Shown piece after piece: positions 32,376-41,506 of a DNA stretch of 64,000 nucleotides. Every line of letters starts with the position of its first letter. Position 1 is the stretch's first letter. Under the pieces are notes generated by a model, which searched no databases, had not been told where the DNA came from, and worked only from the letters and a program-made list of their open reading frames with translations. The position numbers and the translations under genes are program-made. Source of the stretch: B10-G9 sp963712165 (GTDB lineage: Bacteria > Chloroflexota > Anaerolineae > Anaerolineales > UBA11858); the NCBI GenBank assembly GCA_963712165.1, contig CAVQGY010000001.1, forward strand, positions 186,001-250,000, given 5' to 3'.

Positions 32376-34677
32376 ATGATCAGACTAAAAAAATGGATGA
32401 ATGACCCGCGGATTTTTTTATACCTGGCGCCATTGATCCTGTTTTCGCCAATTTATTTGAGTGGAAAAGCGCTTTTTTGGGGTACTGTATCAACTCAATT
32501 TGTGCCCTGGTGGGATTTTGCCTGGAGATCGATCCTCTCGGGCCAGACTCCTCTCTGGAATCCGCTCTTGGGCATGGGGGCCCCTCTGGCTGCGAATTAC
32601 CAATCTGCTTTGTTCTACCCGCCTACTTGGATCTATTTTGGGGCCTATTTTGCAGGTGGAACACAGTTTATGGCCTGGGTCATTTCTCTTGTTGTTGCTG
32701 GACACCTGATCTGGAGTGGATTGGGTACCGCAAAACTGCTGCAGGATCTCGAGGTAAATGAATTTGGTCAGGTAGTTGGAGGGCTTGCCTATTCACTATC
32801 AGGCTACCTGGTTGCCAGAGCAGGATTTTTGAGCATTAACGCAGCAGCTGCCTGGCTTCCCTGGCTGCTGCTATACCTGTACCGAATTACGAAAGGAAGG
32901 AACGGCAGCTGGATTCGGTTGACAGGCGTGCTTTGCATGCTGCTTCTTGCCGGACATGCCCAAACGGCTTGGATGTCAATCCTGCTCGGGGGAATTTGGG
33001 TGATCTACTGGGTTATCTCGAGTGGCAAAGAAAGCAAAATCGGCAATCTTGGAAGGACACTAGCGGTATTGGTTGGGGTGGGTCTGTTGGCGATCGGTTT
33101 ATCCGCAATTCAACTAATTCCAACCGCAGAATATCTCCTGTCCTCCCAGCGGGCTGGTGAGTATGGTTTCGAGAGCGCGATGACATATTCCTTCTGGCCC
33201 TGGAGATTTTTGACTTTATTGATGCCGGGATTATTTGGTAATCCAGGAACAGGAAATTACTGGGGTTACGGAAACTTTTGGGAAGATGCAGTTTATATCG
33301 GATTATTTCCTTTATTGCTTGCGATAGGAATTGTCCTCAGTTCTCTGATCAGGATCGTCAGAAAAAACCCACAATTGGAAGACAAAGGAAAATACAGTTT
33401 GGGTATTTTCCTCGGTGCAATACTTTTCATCAGTTTCACATTGGCGCTTGGCGATAATACAGCGGTGTTTCCATTTCTCTATAAGCACATACCGGGTTTC
33501 GACTTATTTCAAGCCCCAACCAGATATTCGATCATAGGAGTAATTTCGTTGGCTATTCTGGCGGGATTAGGAGCAAATCAACTGGAAAGGCCTGCTGGAA
33601 GAAGGCTGTATTTTACACGCTTGGCAGTGGCAGGTTGTTTTTCTGTGGCGGCTGCTGCCGGCTTAGGGTTGTTATTTTTGCCAGATATCAAGACTACATT
33701 TATCTTATCTGCAGCCAGGGTAGGTCTATTAGGCCTGCTCGTTGGATTGGCCACACTGATTATTCCTGGCACGAACGACCTCAAAAGAGACTCGTATTTG
33801 GCAAATAGCAGTGATTTGCCTGGTTTGTACAGATTTGATAAGCGCCGGTTGGCGATTGAATCCAGGAATAGAATCCGACTTCTATTCTGTCCCGGAACCA
33901 AAAAAGATTAGCGGCAGAGTATGGATGCCAGAGAATGTAGAATACAGTCTAAAGTTCAATACTTTCTTGAGATTTGATACCTTTAATCCCGTACTTGATT
34001 GGGAGGAGATGTATAGAGTTAATCTACCCAATCTACCCATGCTCCAAGGAATAGAGATGGTCAATAACTTTGACCCATTGGTCCCGGGATATTTCCAGGT
34101 CTGGATGGATAGGATTAATGACGAATATCCAGGTGAGCAAGTACTGGACATGATGAACATCTCTGAGGTCGTTAAAATAGCAGATCATGACATAGCAGAG
34201 GTAGAGCCTCGTAATCGGGAAATGGCTCTGGTCCGAGTGGCAGGATGTGGAAAAATCCTTTCTGCAGATGAAGATGACCCGAATATGATCTTTAACGGGA
34301 TGATAGGTCTTGATGATAACCTGATTGTGCATTCAGATGGCGAAATACCCTGCGATTCAGGCGGAGCAGGTAAGGTGAAGATCGTTGAAATGAGGAATGG
34401 ATATCTTAGGTTGGATGTGGACCTGGATCAAGATGGTTGGATCTTTTGGTCTCAATCCTGGTATCCCGGTTGGACCTATCAAATTGATGGAGGTAAGAGC
34501 AGGGAGGTTTTTAGGGTGAACTACTTGTTCCAAGGAGCCCCGATACCTGGGGGTGCGGAACAAGTTGAATTTATCTACCGGCCAGGGTCGTTTTATTGGG
34601 GCAGCGCAATCTCGGGTTTATGTTTGGCCCTGGCAATTTCTACTGTTGCGATGAGGAAAAGAAAGGTCAAGCATTAA
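32376..34677 (+). pseudogene. YfhO-like membrane protein, frame broken by a one-base shift (copy B')
   Basis: The first 1.4 kb encodes a YfhO-type membrane core (SGQTPLWNPLLGMGAPLAANY, GHAQTAWMSILL). Its frame stops at 33911, but homology continues in the +1 frame: IWQIAVICLVCTDLISAGW, which looks like the next membrane helix, then the soluble domain with DGWIFWSQSWYPGWTYQID and the final helix. Removing one A from AAAA (33783-33786) joins them into a 766-residue frame of normal family length. This may be a sequencing error, a recent mutation or, less likely, frameshifting; AAAAGAGA is not a classical slippery site. It converges on the MFS gene, sharing four bases with its stop. Confidence 0.75.
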
Positions 34678-35975
34678 GGAAGAGAAGACTGGCTTCGGTC
34701 CCGCAGGGTCTGCCGCATATTTTCCCAATCAGATTTGAAGTTCTTTAAACTAAAGGCCAATACTGCAGCGGTTAGGGTCCAGGCTGATAAGCTGATCACT
34801 AAGAGAGCAGCTTGGAGAGAGTATGTCTGGCTGATCGCACCTGCCAGGAGGGGCGCAAAAGCTGATCCTATATTCCCAAGAAAATATTGGATTGAGGTTG
34901 CTGAGCTGCGCATTTCTGGCAAAACGACATCATATACTGATGTAGCGATGTTAGGCGATGCGAGGGGGATAAAGAACGCAGTAATGATAAGAAGGATTCT
35001 GAATTCGCCCACATTTTCAATGGGCTGGGTAAGGGCCAGGGTCAGGAATATGGCCCCAAAAAAGATGCTGAATATTGAAACAAGAATTCTGCCATAAACG
35101 GTTCTCTTATAGGCAGCATCACCAATGAACCCACCGAAAAAATATCCCGCCCCGATCATCAGTACAGCAGGGATCATGATTGACGAAACGGTCGAAGGTC
35201 CATAGTTGCGTTCAACTTCGAGATACCTGAATGACCAAAATGTGATCACCTGCCATGGTATAACGCCAATCAAGCCTTGCAAGAATAAAAAACGGAGACT
35301 AGGGATCTTAAAGATCTGCAAGATCTCGGACAGCTCAAGGCGGCTAGTCTGAAAATGATCTGGACTCACAAGCTCAGGTTCGCTGAGACCCCGGGGCACA
35401 TCTTTCACACCGAAATAGATCAGAATTGATAGAAGCAGGCCAACTGAGCCGGTAATAATATAAATGACACGCCAGCCATAGATGGGTGAGAATTCCAAGG
35501 CAAGGATCAATCCCAATAAGTAACCGAGGGGAATAGATAATTGAAGCATTCCAAATATCCTGCTCCGTTTCTCAGACGGGAAATAATCTGAGATCAAGCT
35601 ACCTATGCCTGGATAGCTGGAATCGTCAATGCCTGTAGAAGCCCTTGATATCAGGAAAAGCCTGGCAGTGGGAGCGATGGCGCTTAGCCAGGTTGTGATA
35701 CCCCACACAAAAGAGGCCAAAGCCAGGAGCTTAGGACGTGCGTAGCGATCGTATAAAAAACCCCAGATAGGATAGAAGATGCTGCCTAGAATGAGTGATC
35801 CTGTAACGATACCCCCCATTTCCAGCTCTGAGAGGTTAAAGTCGTCCATGATAGAAGATGTCAGGGGACCAATCAGTAGCCGGTCTGTTTGATGGAGCAG
35901 CATGAACAGAAAGAATATAACAACCGAGGTCCAGCGTTGCCGGTTGATCCTGTCTGGTTTCTGAGGATTATTCAA
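34674..35975 (-). CDS. Major facilitator superfamily transporter, spinster-like
   Basis: A 433-residue, 12-helix MFS protein. The loop 2-3 motif GFLYDRYARPKLLALAS and the helix 4 region SRASTGIDDSSYPGIGSLISDYF match spinster-like MFS proteins of bacteria. Substrate unknown. It is closely similar to the transporter at 53960, with the same motifs nearly residue for residue. Its start lies 8 bases inside alaX. Confidence 0.85.
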   Translation of the reverse strand: MNNPQKPDRINRQRWTSVVIFFLFMLLHQTDRLLIGPLTSSIMDDFNLSELEMGGIVTGSLILGSIFYPIWGFLYDRYARPKLLALASFVWGITTWLSAIAPTARLFLISRASTGIDDSSYPGIGSLISDYFPSEKRSRIFGMLQLSIPLGYLLGLILALEFSPIYGWRVIYIITGSVGLLLSILIYFGVKDVPRGLSEPELVSPDHFQTSRLELSEILQIFKIPSLRFLFLQGLIGVIPWQVITFWSFRYLEVERNYGPSTVSSIMIPAVLMIGAGYFFGGFIGDAAYKRTVYGRILVSIFSIFFGAIFLTLALTQPIENVGEFRILLIITAFFIPLASPNIATSVYDVVLPEMRSSATSIQYFLGNIGSAFAPLLAGAISQTYSLQAALLVISLSAWTLTAAVLAFSLKNFKSDWENMRQTLRDRSQSSLP

Positions 35976-36690
35976 GAACCTCCAAGTAGATCCTTTTATT
36001 GTCTCGCCCCTTACTCTTATAGTCTGTAATATTAACAGAGCCTACTTCACCTGTGTCTTTAACATGTGTACCACCATCTGCTTGAAGGTCGAGGCCTTCG
36101 ATTTCTACTACCCTGACCTCGCTGATCTGAGGAGGTAGAAGATTGATCTTGGTGCGGATCAGATCAGGGATCTGGAAAGCCTCTTGACGAGCTATATTTC
36201 GCCAGGTGACAGGCAGGGATTTCTTGATTTCTAGATTAACAGCGTTTTCGATCAATTGGACAAGATCTTTTGTGAGAGAGGCAAATTCAAAATCCATCCT
36301 GCCTAAGAGGGGTTCCATATTACCCCCGGTGACTGAAGCGCCATAGTCTCTGAAGATCGTTCCACAGAGAATATGCATCGCTGTATGGGTCCGCATCAAT
36401 TGATACCTGCGATCCCAGTCCAGCTTGGCATCCAGTGAGGATCCCACCTCCGGCAAGGTGACATCATCAGGAAGGATATGCACTATGTTCCCAGAAATTG
36501 GTTTGACTGCGACAAGCTTGATCTCTTTGTTGTCTATCAGGAACCAGCCGTGATCTGAAGGCTGTCCTCCACCACCGGGATAAAATGCTGTTTCGTCAAG
36601 TATGAGTCCATGGTTCTGTTGATCATGACCGGAAACCCTTGAAGTAAAGGATCTCAGGTAACTGTCTTCGTGAAATAGCTGGTAGGTCAT
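35968..36690 (-). CDS. AlaX-type alanyl-tRNA editing protein
   Basis: A 240-residue free-standing editing domain that hydrolyses Ser-tRNA(Ala) or Gly-tRNA(Ala). The zinc motif HxxxH is His102-His106 in RTHTAMHILCG. A glycine-rich FYPGGGGQPSDHG and the second zinc motif follow. In the latter, the usual CGGTH reads ADGGTHVKDT, with Asp in place of Cys; I recall this variant in other AlaX proteins. It corresponds to the AlaX-M size class. It is placed between the aminoacyl-lipid-type enzyme upstream and an MFS gene. Confidence 0.88.
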   Translation of the reverse strand: MTYQLFHEDSYLRSFTSRVSGHDQQNHGLILDETAFYPGGGGQPSDHGWFLIDNKEIKLVAVKPISGNIVHILPDDVTLPEVGSSLDAKLDWDRRYQLMRTHTAMHILCGTIFRDYGASVTGGNMEPLLGRMDFEFASLTKDLVQLIENAVNLEIKKSLPVTWRNIARQEAFQIPDLIRTKINLLPPQISEVRVVEIEGLDLQADGGTHVKDTGEVGSVNITDYKSKGRDNKRIYLEVLE

Positions 36691-36728
36691 AGGATTGCTT
36701 TCAGCGCTTTACAGATTAAGTTTATAGG

Positions 36729-37910
36729 TCAGATCAGACCCAGTTGGCGGCCGACATCCTCAAAGATGGTAAGAACTTCCTCAATTTGTTCGTCAGTATG
36801 CGTAGCCATATAGCTGGTACGGAGTAATTGCCTGCCTGGTGGGACAGCGGGAGACAATACAGGATTCACAAAAACGCCATTTTCAAATAACAATTTCCAG
36901 GATTGAAGGGTAAGGGTATCGTCTCCGATGATAAGGGGGATGACCGGCGTAGTAGAGAATCCAATATCAAACCCCATCCTGGTGAATTCGGATCTCATTC
37001 TCGCCCCAATCTGATTGACTCTCTCAATCCTCTCTGGCTCTCGCTGCATGATGTGCAGAGCGGCCAGGGCTGCTGCGGCATTGGGGCCTGGGATGCTGGC
37101 GCTGAAGATCAGGGACCGTGCATTGTGTTTTATGTAATCTATTACAGTGTCATCCCCGGCGATATAGCCGCCGATCGAAGCGAATGACTTGCTAAAAGTG
37201 CCCATGATCAAATCTACATCCTCGGTCACTCCAAAATGAGCGGATGTGCCTTTGCCATTTCCAAGAACGCCAACGGCGTGGGCGTCATCAACCATCAGGC
37301 GCACGCCATATTCTTTGCAGAGAGGGATGATTTCAGGGAGAGGCGCGATATCCCCTTCCATGCTATACAAGCCATCAACTACAAGAAGTTTTCCTTTATC
37401 AGGTGATAAGCGGGAGAGTTTGTCGGACAAATCGCCCATGTCGTTATGTTTATAGCGGATCAGGTTGCCATAGCTGAGCCGGGCGCCATCGACAATACTG
37501 GCGTGATCATCTTTGTCCAAAATAACATAATCCTTCCTGCCTACGAGAGAGCTGATGGTGCCAAGATTTACCTGCATTCCCGTTGAGAAAACCAGGGCAC
37601 GGTCCTTTCCCAGCCAGTCTGCTAATTCTTCTTCTAGCTGTTCATGAAGCTGGAGGGTGCCATTTAAGAATCTCGAACCTGTGCAGCTACTGCCAAAACG
37701 CGAGATTGCTTCCCGCGCAGCCTCCTGGACTTCTGGGTGGGTGGTTAATCCCAGGTAATTATTTGAGCCGCACATGATCAATCTTCTGCCATTATATTTG
37801 GCAATCGAACCTTCACTTTCCTCGAGGGGGATAAAATAAGGATAGAGCCCGCTGGCCTGTGCATCTCGCGCGGTAGAATAGTTCTCACACTTGGCAAATA
37901 AGTCCATCAT
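36729..37910 (-). CDS. PLP-dependent alpha-oxoamine synthase, serine-palmitoyltransferase-like
   Basis: A 393-residue fold-type I PLP enzyme. The PLP lysine is Lys241 in GTFSKSFASIGG; His136 (DHASI) stacks on PLP and Asp209 is in VDDAHAVGVLG. The family joins an amino acid to an acyl thioester with loss of CO2 (KBL, BioF, HemA, SPT). The motifs SNNYLGLTTHPEV, GSRFLNGTLQLHEQLE, KHNDM and SYMATHTDEQ resemble bacterial serine palmitoyltransferases more than BioF or KBL. I favour an SPT-like role in sphingoid-base synthesis but cannot exclude KBL. Start preceded by AAGGACA. No other sphingolipid gene is next to it. Confidence 0.72.
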   Translation of the reverse strand: MMDLFAKCENYSTARDAQASGLYPYFIPLEESEGSIAKYNGRRLIMCGSNNYLGLTTHPEVQEAAREAISRFGSSCTGSRFLNGTLQLHEQLEEELADWLGKDRALVFSTGMQVNLGTISSLVGRKDYVILDKDDHASIVDGARLSYGNLIRYKHNDMGDLSDKLSRLSPDKGKLLVVDGLYSMEGDIAPLPEIIPLCKEYGVRLMVDDAHAVGVLGNGKGTSAHFGVTEDVDLIMGTFSKSFASIGGYIAGDDTVIDYIKHNARSLIFSASIPGPNAAAALAALHIMQREPERIERVNQIGARMRSEFTRMGFDIGFSTTPVIPLIIGDDTLTLQSWKLLFENGVFVNPVLSPAVPPGRQLLRTSYMATHTDEQIEEVLTIFEDVGRQLGLI

Positions 37911-38032
37911 ATTGTCCTTGATTGGGTAAAAGAATGAATCCGACTCTGGTAGAAGAGGCGATTGATCTGAATAAGAAATTATAAACCAAAATAGGCGGAC
38001 TAATGCTGTAAACCATCTCTAAGCTGTTCTGC

Positions 38033-38061
38033 TTGACACAGTTATACCATTATGTTAAGCT
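38033..38061 (+). promoter_or_regulatory. Promoter for the Roadblock/V4R/mannosyltransferase genes
   Basis: Perfect TTGACA (38033-38038), 17-base spacer and a weak TAAGCT (38056-38061). The 199-base gap between the divergent genes (37911-38109) otherwise holds an AT-rich TTTATAAT on the minus strand that could serve the synthase gene. Confidence 0.5.
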
Positions 38062-38109
38062 TTTTTAGGCTTTCACTAAGACCTATCAAGGAATAAGGGA
38101 GAGTGTAAC

Positions 38110-38490
38110 TTGGTCGAATCTAGAAGCAAGTTAATCGTAGAGGAACTAAAAAAACTTCAGATTTCCTCTCCTGATATCCAAGCTTCCGCTGTTGTAAGTG
38201 TAGACGGACTGATCATTGCCTCTGCCTTGCCGGGAAATGTTGAGGAGGACAGGGTTTCTGCCATGTCTGCGGCTATGTTATCGCTAGGAGAACGGATCTC
38301 TATGGAGTTGAAGCGGGGAGAACTGGATCAGGTTTATATCCGTGGAAAAGAAGGTTACGTAATGTTGACATCAGTTGGTAACGAGGCAGTGCTTACTGTG
38401 ATGGCCAACGCAAACGCTAAATTGGGTCTGATGTTTTTAGATATCAATCGGACAGCTGAAAAACTCGCTGATTTGATCTTGCGTGACTAA
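38110..38490 (+). CDS. Roadblock/LC7 domain protein (MglB-like)
   Basis: A 126-residue single-domain Roadblock/LC7 protein (ASAVVSVDGLIIASALPG ... MSAAMLSLGERISMELKRG). Such proteins dimerise and act as regulators or GAPs for small Ras-like GTPases; MglB of Myxococcus is the model. A matching GTPase is 1.4 kb away at 39929. The start is a TTG with GGGAGAG at ideal spacing. Its end overlaps the V4R gene by 8 bases. Confidence 0.85.
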   Translation: MVESRSKLIVEELKKLQISSPDIQASAVVSVDGLIIASALPGNVEEDRVSAMSAAMLSLGERISMELKRGELDQVYIRGKEGYVMLTSVGNEAVLTVMANANAKLGLMFLDINRTAEKLADLILRD

Positions 38491-39133
38491 GCATCCTATG
38501 AAGAACATTCCTGAGAGCGGATATTTTAACTCCAATAAATTTGCCCGGATTTTCTTAGAATCGATCCAGGAGATCACTGGAGAGAACAGCCTTAACGCCA
38601 TCTTGAATTATGCCGGATTGGGATCTTTGATTGGCAATCATCCACCTGATAATCTTGAGAGAGCATTTGATTTTGCGCATTTTTCTACCATTAACCAGGC
38701 ACTGACCGAAATATATGGTGATCGCGGTGGCAGGGGCATAGCATTGCGCATAGGCAAGACAACCTTTGACGATATGCTGAAGGATTATGGGGCGATGGCG
38801 GGAGTTAGTGATCTTGCATTCAAAATTCTGCCAATGCAACACAAGATTAAATTCGGGTTAAATGCAATGGCCAGGGTCTTTTCGGAAAAAAGTGATCAGA
38901 TTTCATCGGTGATTGATGAAGGAGATCGGTATATCTACAAAGTGGAGCGGTGCCCAGTGTGTTGGGGGAGAAAGGATCAGGATCATCCGGTTTGTTATTA
39001 TATGGTGGGATTGCTTCAAGCGGGCTTGGTCTGGGTTTCAGGCGGAAAGGAATTTATTGTGAACGAAACCCAATGTGTCGCCAAGGGAGACCAGGCCTGC
39101 CTGTTTGAGATTCAAAAAATGCATCTTGATTAG
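38483..39133 (+). CDS. V4R (4-vinyl-reductase-like) domain protein
   Basis: A 216-residue protein. The C-terminal half fits the V4R small-molecule-binding domain, with CPVCWG, HPVCYYMVGLLQAGLVWVSGG and the closing NETQCVAKGDQACLFEI. V4R domains often sit with signalling proteins and can bind ligands or zinc through these Cys. The GTG at 38483 overlaps the Roadblock stop; the alternative is ATG 38498. Coupled translation with the Roadblock gene suggests a sensor for the GTPase switch, by context only. Confidence 0.75.
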   Translation: MTKHPMKNIPESGYFNSNKFARIFLESIQEITGENSLNAILNYAGLGSLIGNHPPDNLERAFDFAHFSTINQALTEIYGDRGGRGIALRIGKTTFDDMLKDYGAMAGVSDLAFKILPMQHKIKFGLNAMARVFSEKSDQISSVIDEGDRYIYKVERCPVCWGRKDQDHPVCYYMVGLLQAGLVWVSGGKEFIVNETQCVAKGDQACLFEIQKMHLD

Positions 39134-39153
39134 AGCAGGGGCGAAAACCTGAT

Positions 39154-39891
39154 TTGAAGACTTATATTGTAGTACCGACCTATAACGAGGCAGAAAATCT
39201 ACCTTTAATGGCGGAGGCTCTACTTAAACTGCCAATAGATGATTTGCATTTACTCATCGTGGATGACAATAGCCCGGATGGGACAGGTGATATCGCTGAA
39301 TCTTTAAAAGACATCTACCGTGATAGGATAATGGTTCTTCATCGGGAAGGCAAACAAGGTTTGGGAACAGCCTATCTTCAAGGATTTGGACTATGTTTGG
39401 AGAAGGGAGCAGAAGCCATTGTGCAGATGGATGCTGATTTCTCACATAATCCTAATAAGGTCATTTCCCTTCTGGAGAATTTAAAAGATCATGATATGGT
39501 CTTGGGCTCCCGCTATGTCTCAGGTGGTAGCCTGGATGATAGCTGGGCTGCCTGGAGAAAGAGTCTTTCCTCGTTTGGTAATTTTTATGCGAGACTGATC
39601 TTGGGTATGCCAATCCTTGATGTTACAGGTGGGTTCAGAGCCTGGCGCAGCGATACTTTATCCGGAATACCGCTGGATAGGGTTAGATCCCAGGGATATG
39701 CATTCCAGGTGGAAATGGCGTATGTCACACATTTATTAGGATTCACGATCAAGGAAATACCTATCTATTTCGCTGAACGAGAACGGGGGGACAGCAAGAT
39801 GTCTTTGGGTATTCAGGTAGAAGCTGCCAGGCGAGTTTGGTCTATCTTGTATGAATACAGGGACTTAAAGAGAAAACGGCCTGCTGCTTGA
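39154..39891 (+). CDS. Polyprenol-monophosphomannose synthase-like GT2 glycosyltransferase
   Basis: A 245-residue GT-A enzyme of the dolichol-phosphate mannosyltransferase type. Motifs: VVPTYNEAENLP, VDDNSPDGTGDIAESL, the DAD metal site in QMDADFSHNP, GSRYVSGGS and DVTGGFRAW. There are no C-terminal membrane helices, as in the short DPM1/Ppm1 type. It makes polyprenol-P-mannose from GDP-mannose, the donor for GT-C enzymes such as those at 27147-34677 (inferred link). The start is a TTG. The end of the gene lies inside a terminator hairpin. Confidence 0.88.
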   Translation: MKTYIVVPTYNEAENLPLMAEALLKLPIDDLHLLIVDDNSPDGTGDIAESLKDIYRDRIMVLHREGKQGLGTAYLQGFGLCLEKGAEAIVQMDADFSHNPNKVISLLENLKDHDMVLGSRYVSGGSLDDSWAAWRKSLSSFGNFYARLILGMPILDVTGGFRAWRSDTLSGIPLDRVRSQGYAFQVEMAYVTHLLGFTIKEIPIYFAERERGDSKMSLGIQVEAARRVWSILYEYRDLKRKRPAA

Positions 39892-39908
39892 GCATCCAGG
39901 CCGTTTTT
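39873..39908. terminator. Bidirectional terminator overlapping the mannosyltransferase stop codon
   Basis: AAAACGGCCTG (39873-39883) pairs with CAGGCCGTTTT (39897-39907), followed by T, across a 13-base loop that contains the stop codon. The A/T arms serve both strands, ending the + transcript and the opposite GTPase transcript. Confidence 0.82.
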
Positions 39909-39928
39909 ATTTCCAGGGTAAATTCCGT

Positions 39929-40462
39929 CTATTCGGTATCCATTCTTTCCAGAATACTGTACAGAAGTTCGAGAAGAGCATTCTTGACTGATTCCTTATC
40001 TGTAGCGATACAGGGCAATAATTTTACATCGTGTGATAGGCGCAGAGCAATGCGCATATCATCCGGATCCCAGGCATCCTCAAGGTCTTGTTTGTTGGCA
40101 GCGACCACGTAAGGAGTGGGAGCATAAGCTCGGAAAGTTTCCAGGATTCGGCGAGCTTCCCTGAAGGTTTCTGGCCTAGAACTATCGACCATGACCACGA
40201 AACCAAGCATACCTTCAGATAAGATCTCCCACATGAAATCAAAACGTTTCTGACCGGGTGTGCCGAAAAGGTACAGGACCAGATCATCATCAACTGTAAT
40301 CCTGCCAAAGTCCATCGCGACTGTTGTGGTTTCTTTGATCCTTTCGGATTCGGAGGAAATCTTGCGCTCTGTAGCAACAACGTCAATCTCACTCACAGTC
40401 TGAATGAACTGCGTTTTTCCTGAACTGAACGGACCTGTGACGACCATTTTGACGGTTTGCAT
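39929..40462 (-). CDS. Ras-like small GTPase (MglA/Rup-type)
   Basis: A 177-residue G-domain. P-loop GPFSSGKT (10-17), switch region TTTVAMDFGRI, G3 as LFGTPGQKRF (the usual DTPGQ Asp is Gly, common in this bacterial group), and G4 as AANKQDLED. It belongs to the prokaryotic small GTPases that pair with Roadblock proteins. It follows the DUF4388 gene by 38 bases and is transcribed toward the Roadblock-V4R unit. Confidence 0.88.
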   Translation of the reverse strand: MQTVKMVVTGPFSSGKTQFIQTVSEIDVVATERKISSESERIKETTTVAMDFGRITVDDDLVLYLFGTPGQKRFDFMWEILSEGMLGFVVMVDSSRPETFREARRILETFRAYAPTPYVVAANKQDLEDAWDPDDMRIALRLSHDVKLLPCIATDKESVKNALLELLYSILERMDTE

Positions 40463-40500
40463 AGAGCGATTCCCTTTGAAAGGTTGTTTCTATCGTTTCC

Positions 40501-41319
40501 CTATAATGATCGGATACGCGTAATCAGGCGGTTCACCAAGGATTTCTGCTCTTCTGTTTCCTCGACGGGCAAGGCAGGGATCTTTGGCGCGGGCGGTTTT
40601 GAACCTTCCGGTCGGATGAGCTCGACCAGCCCAGCCTGGATCAAGCTGTAAACTATCCTCCGAAACTCGAGTTCGTTCAGCTTGGTTGTGCGGGCAATTT
40701 GCTTCATGCTGTTTTTGGGATTGATAAAAGAAACAACTCGCCATTCTTTAACGCTTAAATTTACATTGCGGATATTTGTTCCCGGGTTATCAGTAAACTT
40801 GAGAGCCATGTCTAAGCTGGGAATCTCATCCTGCAAATATTCAAGCTCCTTGAGCTGCCGGGATCCTTCGATGATGATATTTTCAAGACTTATCAGAAGA
40901 GAGATCTTATCTGGTGATGGCTTCAGGTTATTCTCAAAATGGAATATGCCTTCTTCCCAGGTGAATAAATCGTTCGCTGTTGAAACAAATTCGTTTTTAA
41001 GGCTATTGAGGATCTCTTCCTGGGTGACGTAATTGGAATTGATAAGCATCAACCCTAATTCTTTATCCCCAATATTCTTGGCTTTTTCTTTGATTACTTG
41101 ATATTGTTTATCGGTTAATTTTTCGCTGCGGAGCAAAATTGCAGCCAGGCCATTATCAACTCTATTATTTTGGGCATAGCTGAGTTTGCCGGCATCAAAA
41201 AAGATGGAGGCGGCTTTTTTGGGGCCATGAACCTCAAGCGTGCCAGTTTTCTTGGCAATGCTGATCAGATTCAATAGCTGTGAAAAGGAGAAATCTCTGA
41301 GATTACCTTTTAAAGCCAT
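40501..41319 (-). CDS. DUF4388 (PATAN-like) regulatory protein
   Basis: A 272-residue protein that starts with a DUF4388/PATAN-type domain (GNLRDFSFSQLLNLISIAKKTGTLEV ... FFDAGKLSYAQ, described from its ends), found in regulators such as PatA and in gliding/GTPase loci. A middle helical domain follows (KLTDKQYQVI), then a winged-helix-like end (MKQIARTTKLNELEFRRIVYSL) and a Pro-rich tail. It shares an operon with the small GTPase, so it may be an effector or scaffold. A consensus promoter precedes it. Confidence 0.8.
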   Translation of the reverse strand: MALKGNLRDFSFSQLLNLISIAKKTGTLEVHGPKKAASIFFDAGKLSYAQNNRVDNGLAAILLRSEKLTDKQYQVIKEKAKNIGDKELGLMLINSNYVTQEEILNSLKNEFVSTANDLFTWEEGIFHFENNLKPSPDKISLLISLENIIIEGSRQLKELEYLQDEIPSLDMALKFTDNPGTNIRNVNLSVKEWRVVSFINPKNSMKQIARTTKLNELEFRRIVYSLIQAGLVELIRPEGSKPPAPKIPALPVEETEEQKSLVNRLITRIRSL

Positions 41320-41352
41320 TCAAGACCTTTTACTGGTGGATATACCTAAGGG

Positions 41353-41381
41353 ATTATACATTTAAGGCATACATCCGTCAA
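41353..41381 (-). promoter_or_regulatory. Promoter for the DUF4388-GTPase operon
   Basis: On the minus strand: TTGACG (complement of 41376-41381), 17-base spacer, perfect TATAAT (complement of 41353-41358). Confidence 0.8.
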
Positions 41382-41460
41382 ATTAATGATACTCACGATT
41401 ATGTTAAGTCATTTTGGATTGTTGTGAATGTTGGTCGCTAAAACCTTTAACGAGCGTCAC

Positions 41461-41489
41461 TTGACAGTGTCCCTATCGTTGTTTATAAT
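41461..41489 (+). promoter_or_regulatory. Consensus promoter for tRNA-Asn
   Basis: Perfect TTGACA (41461-41466), 17-base spacer, perfect TATAAT (41484-41489). It ends 17 bases before the mature tRNA start. Confidence 0.92.
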
Positions 41490-41506
41490 CTTGCCGCATC
41501 AAAGAA

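Noticed and set aside
33811..34677. Separate 288-residue gene
   Set aside because: Its start lies inside what looks like a membrane helix of the upstream YfhO-like protein; a single-base shift explains the break better.
35968..36690. Loss of Cys in the AlaX CGGTH motif as a sign of inactivity
   Set aside because: The ADGGTH variant is, to my memory, common in free-standing AlaX proteins; not treated as unusual.
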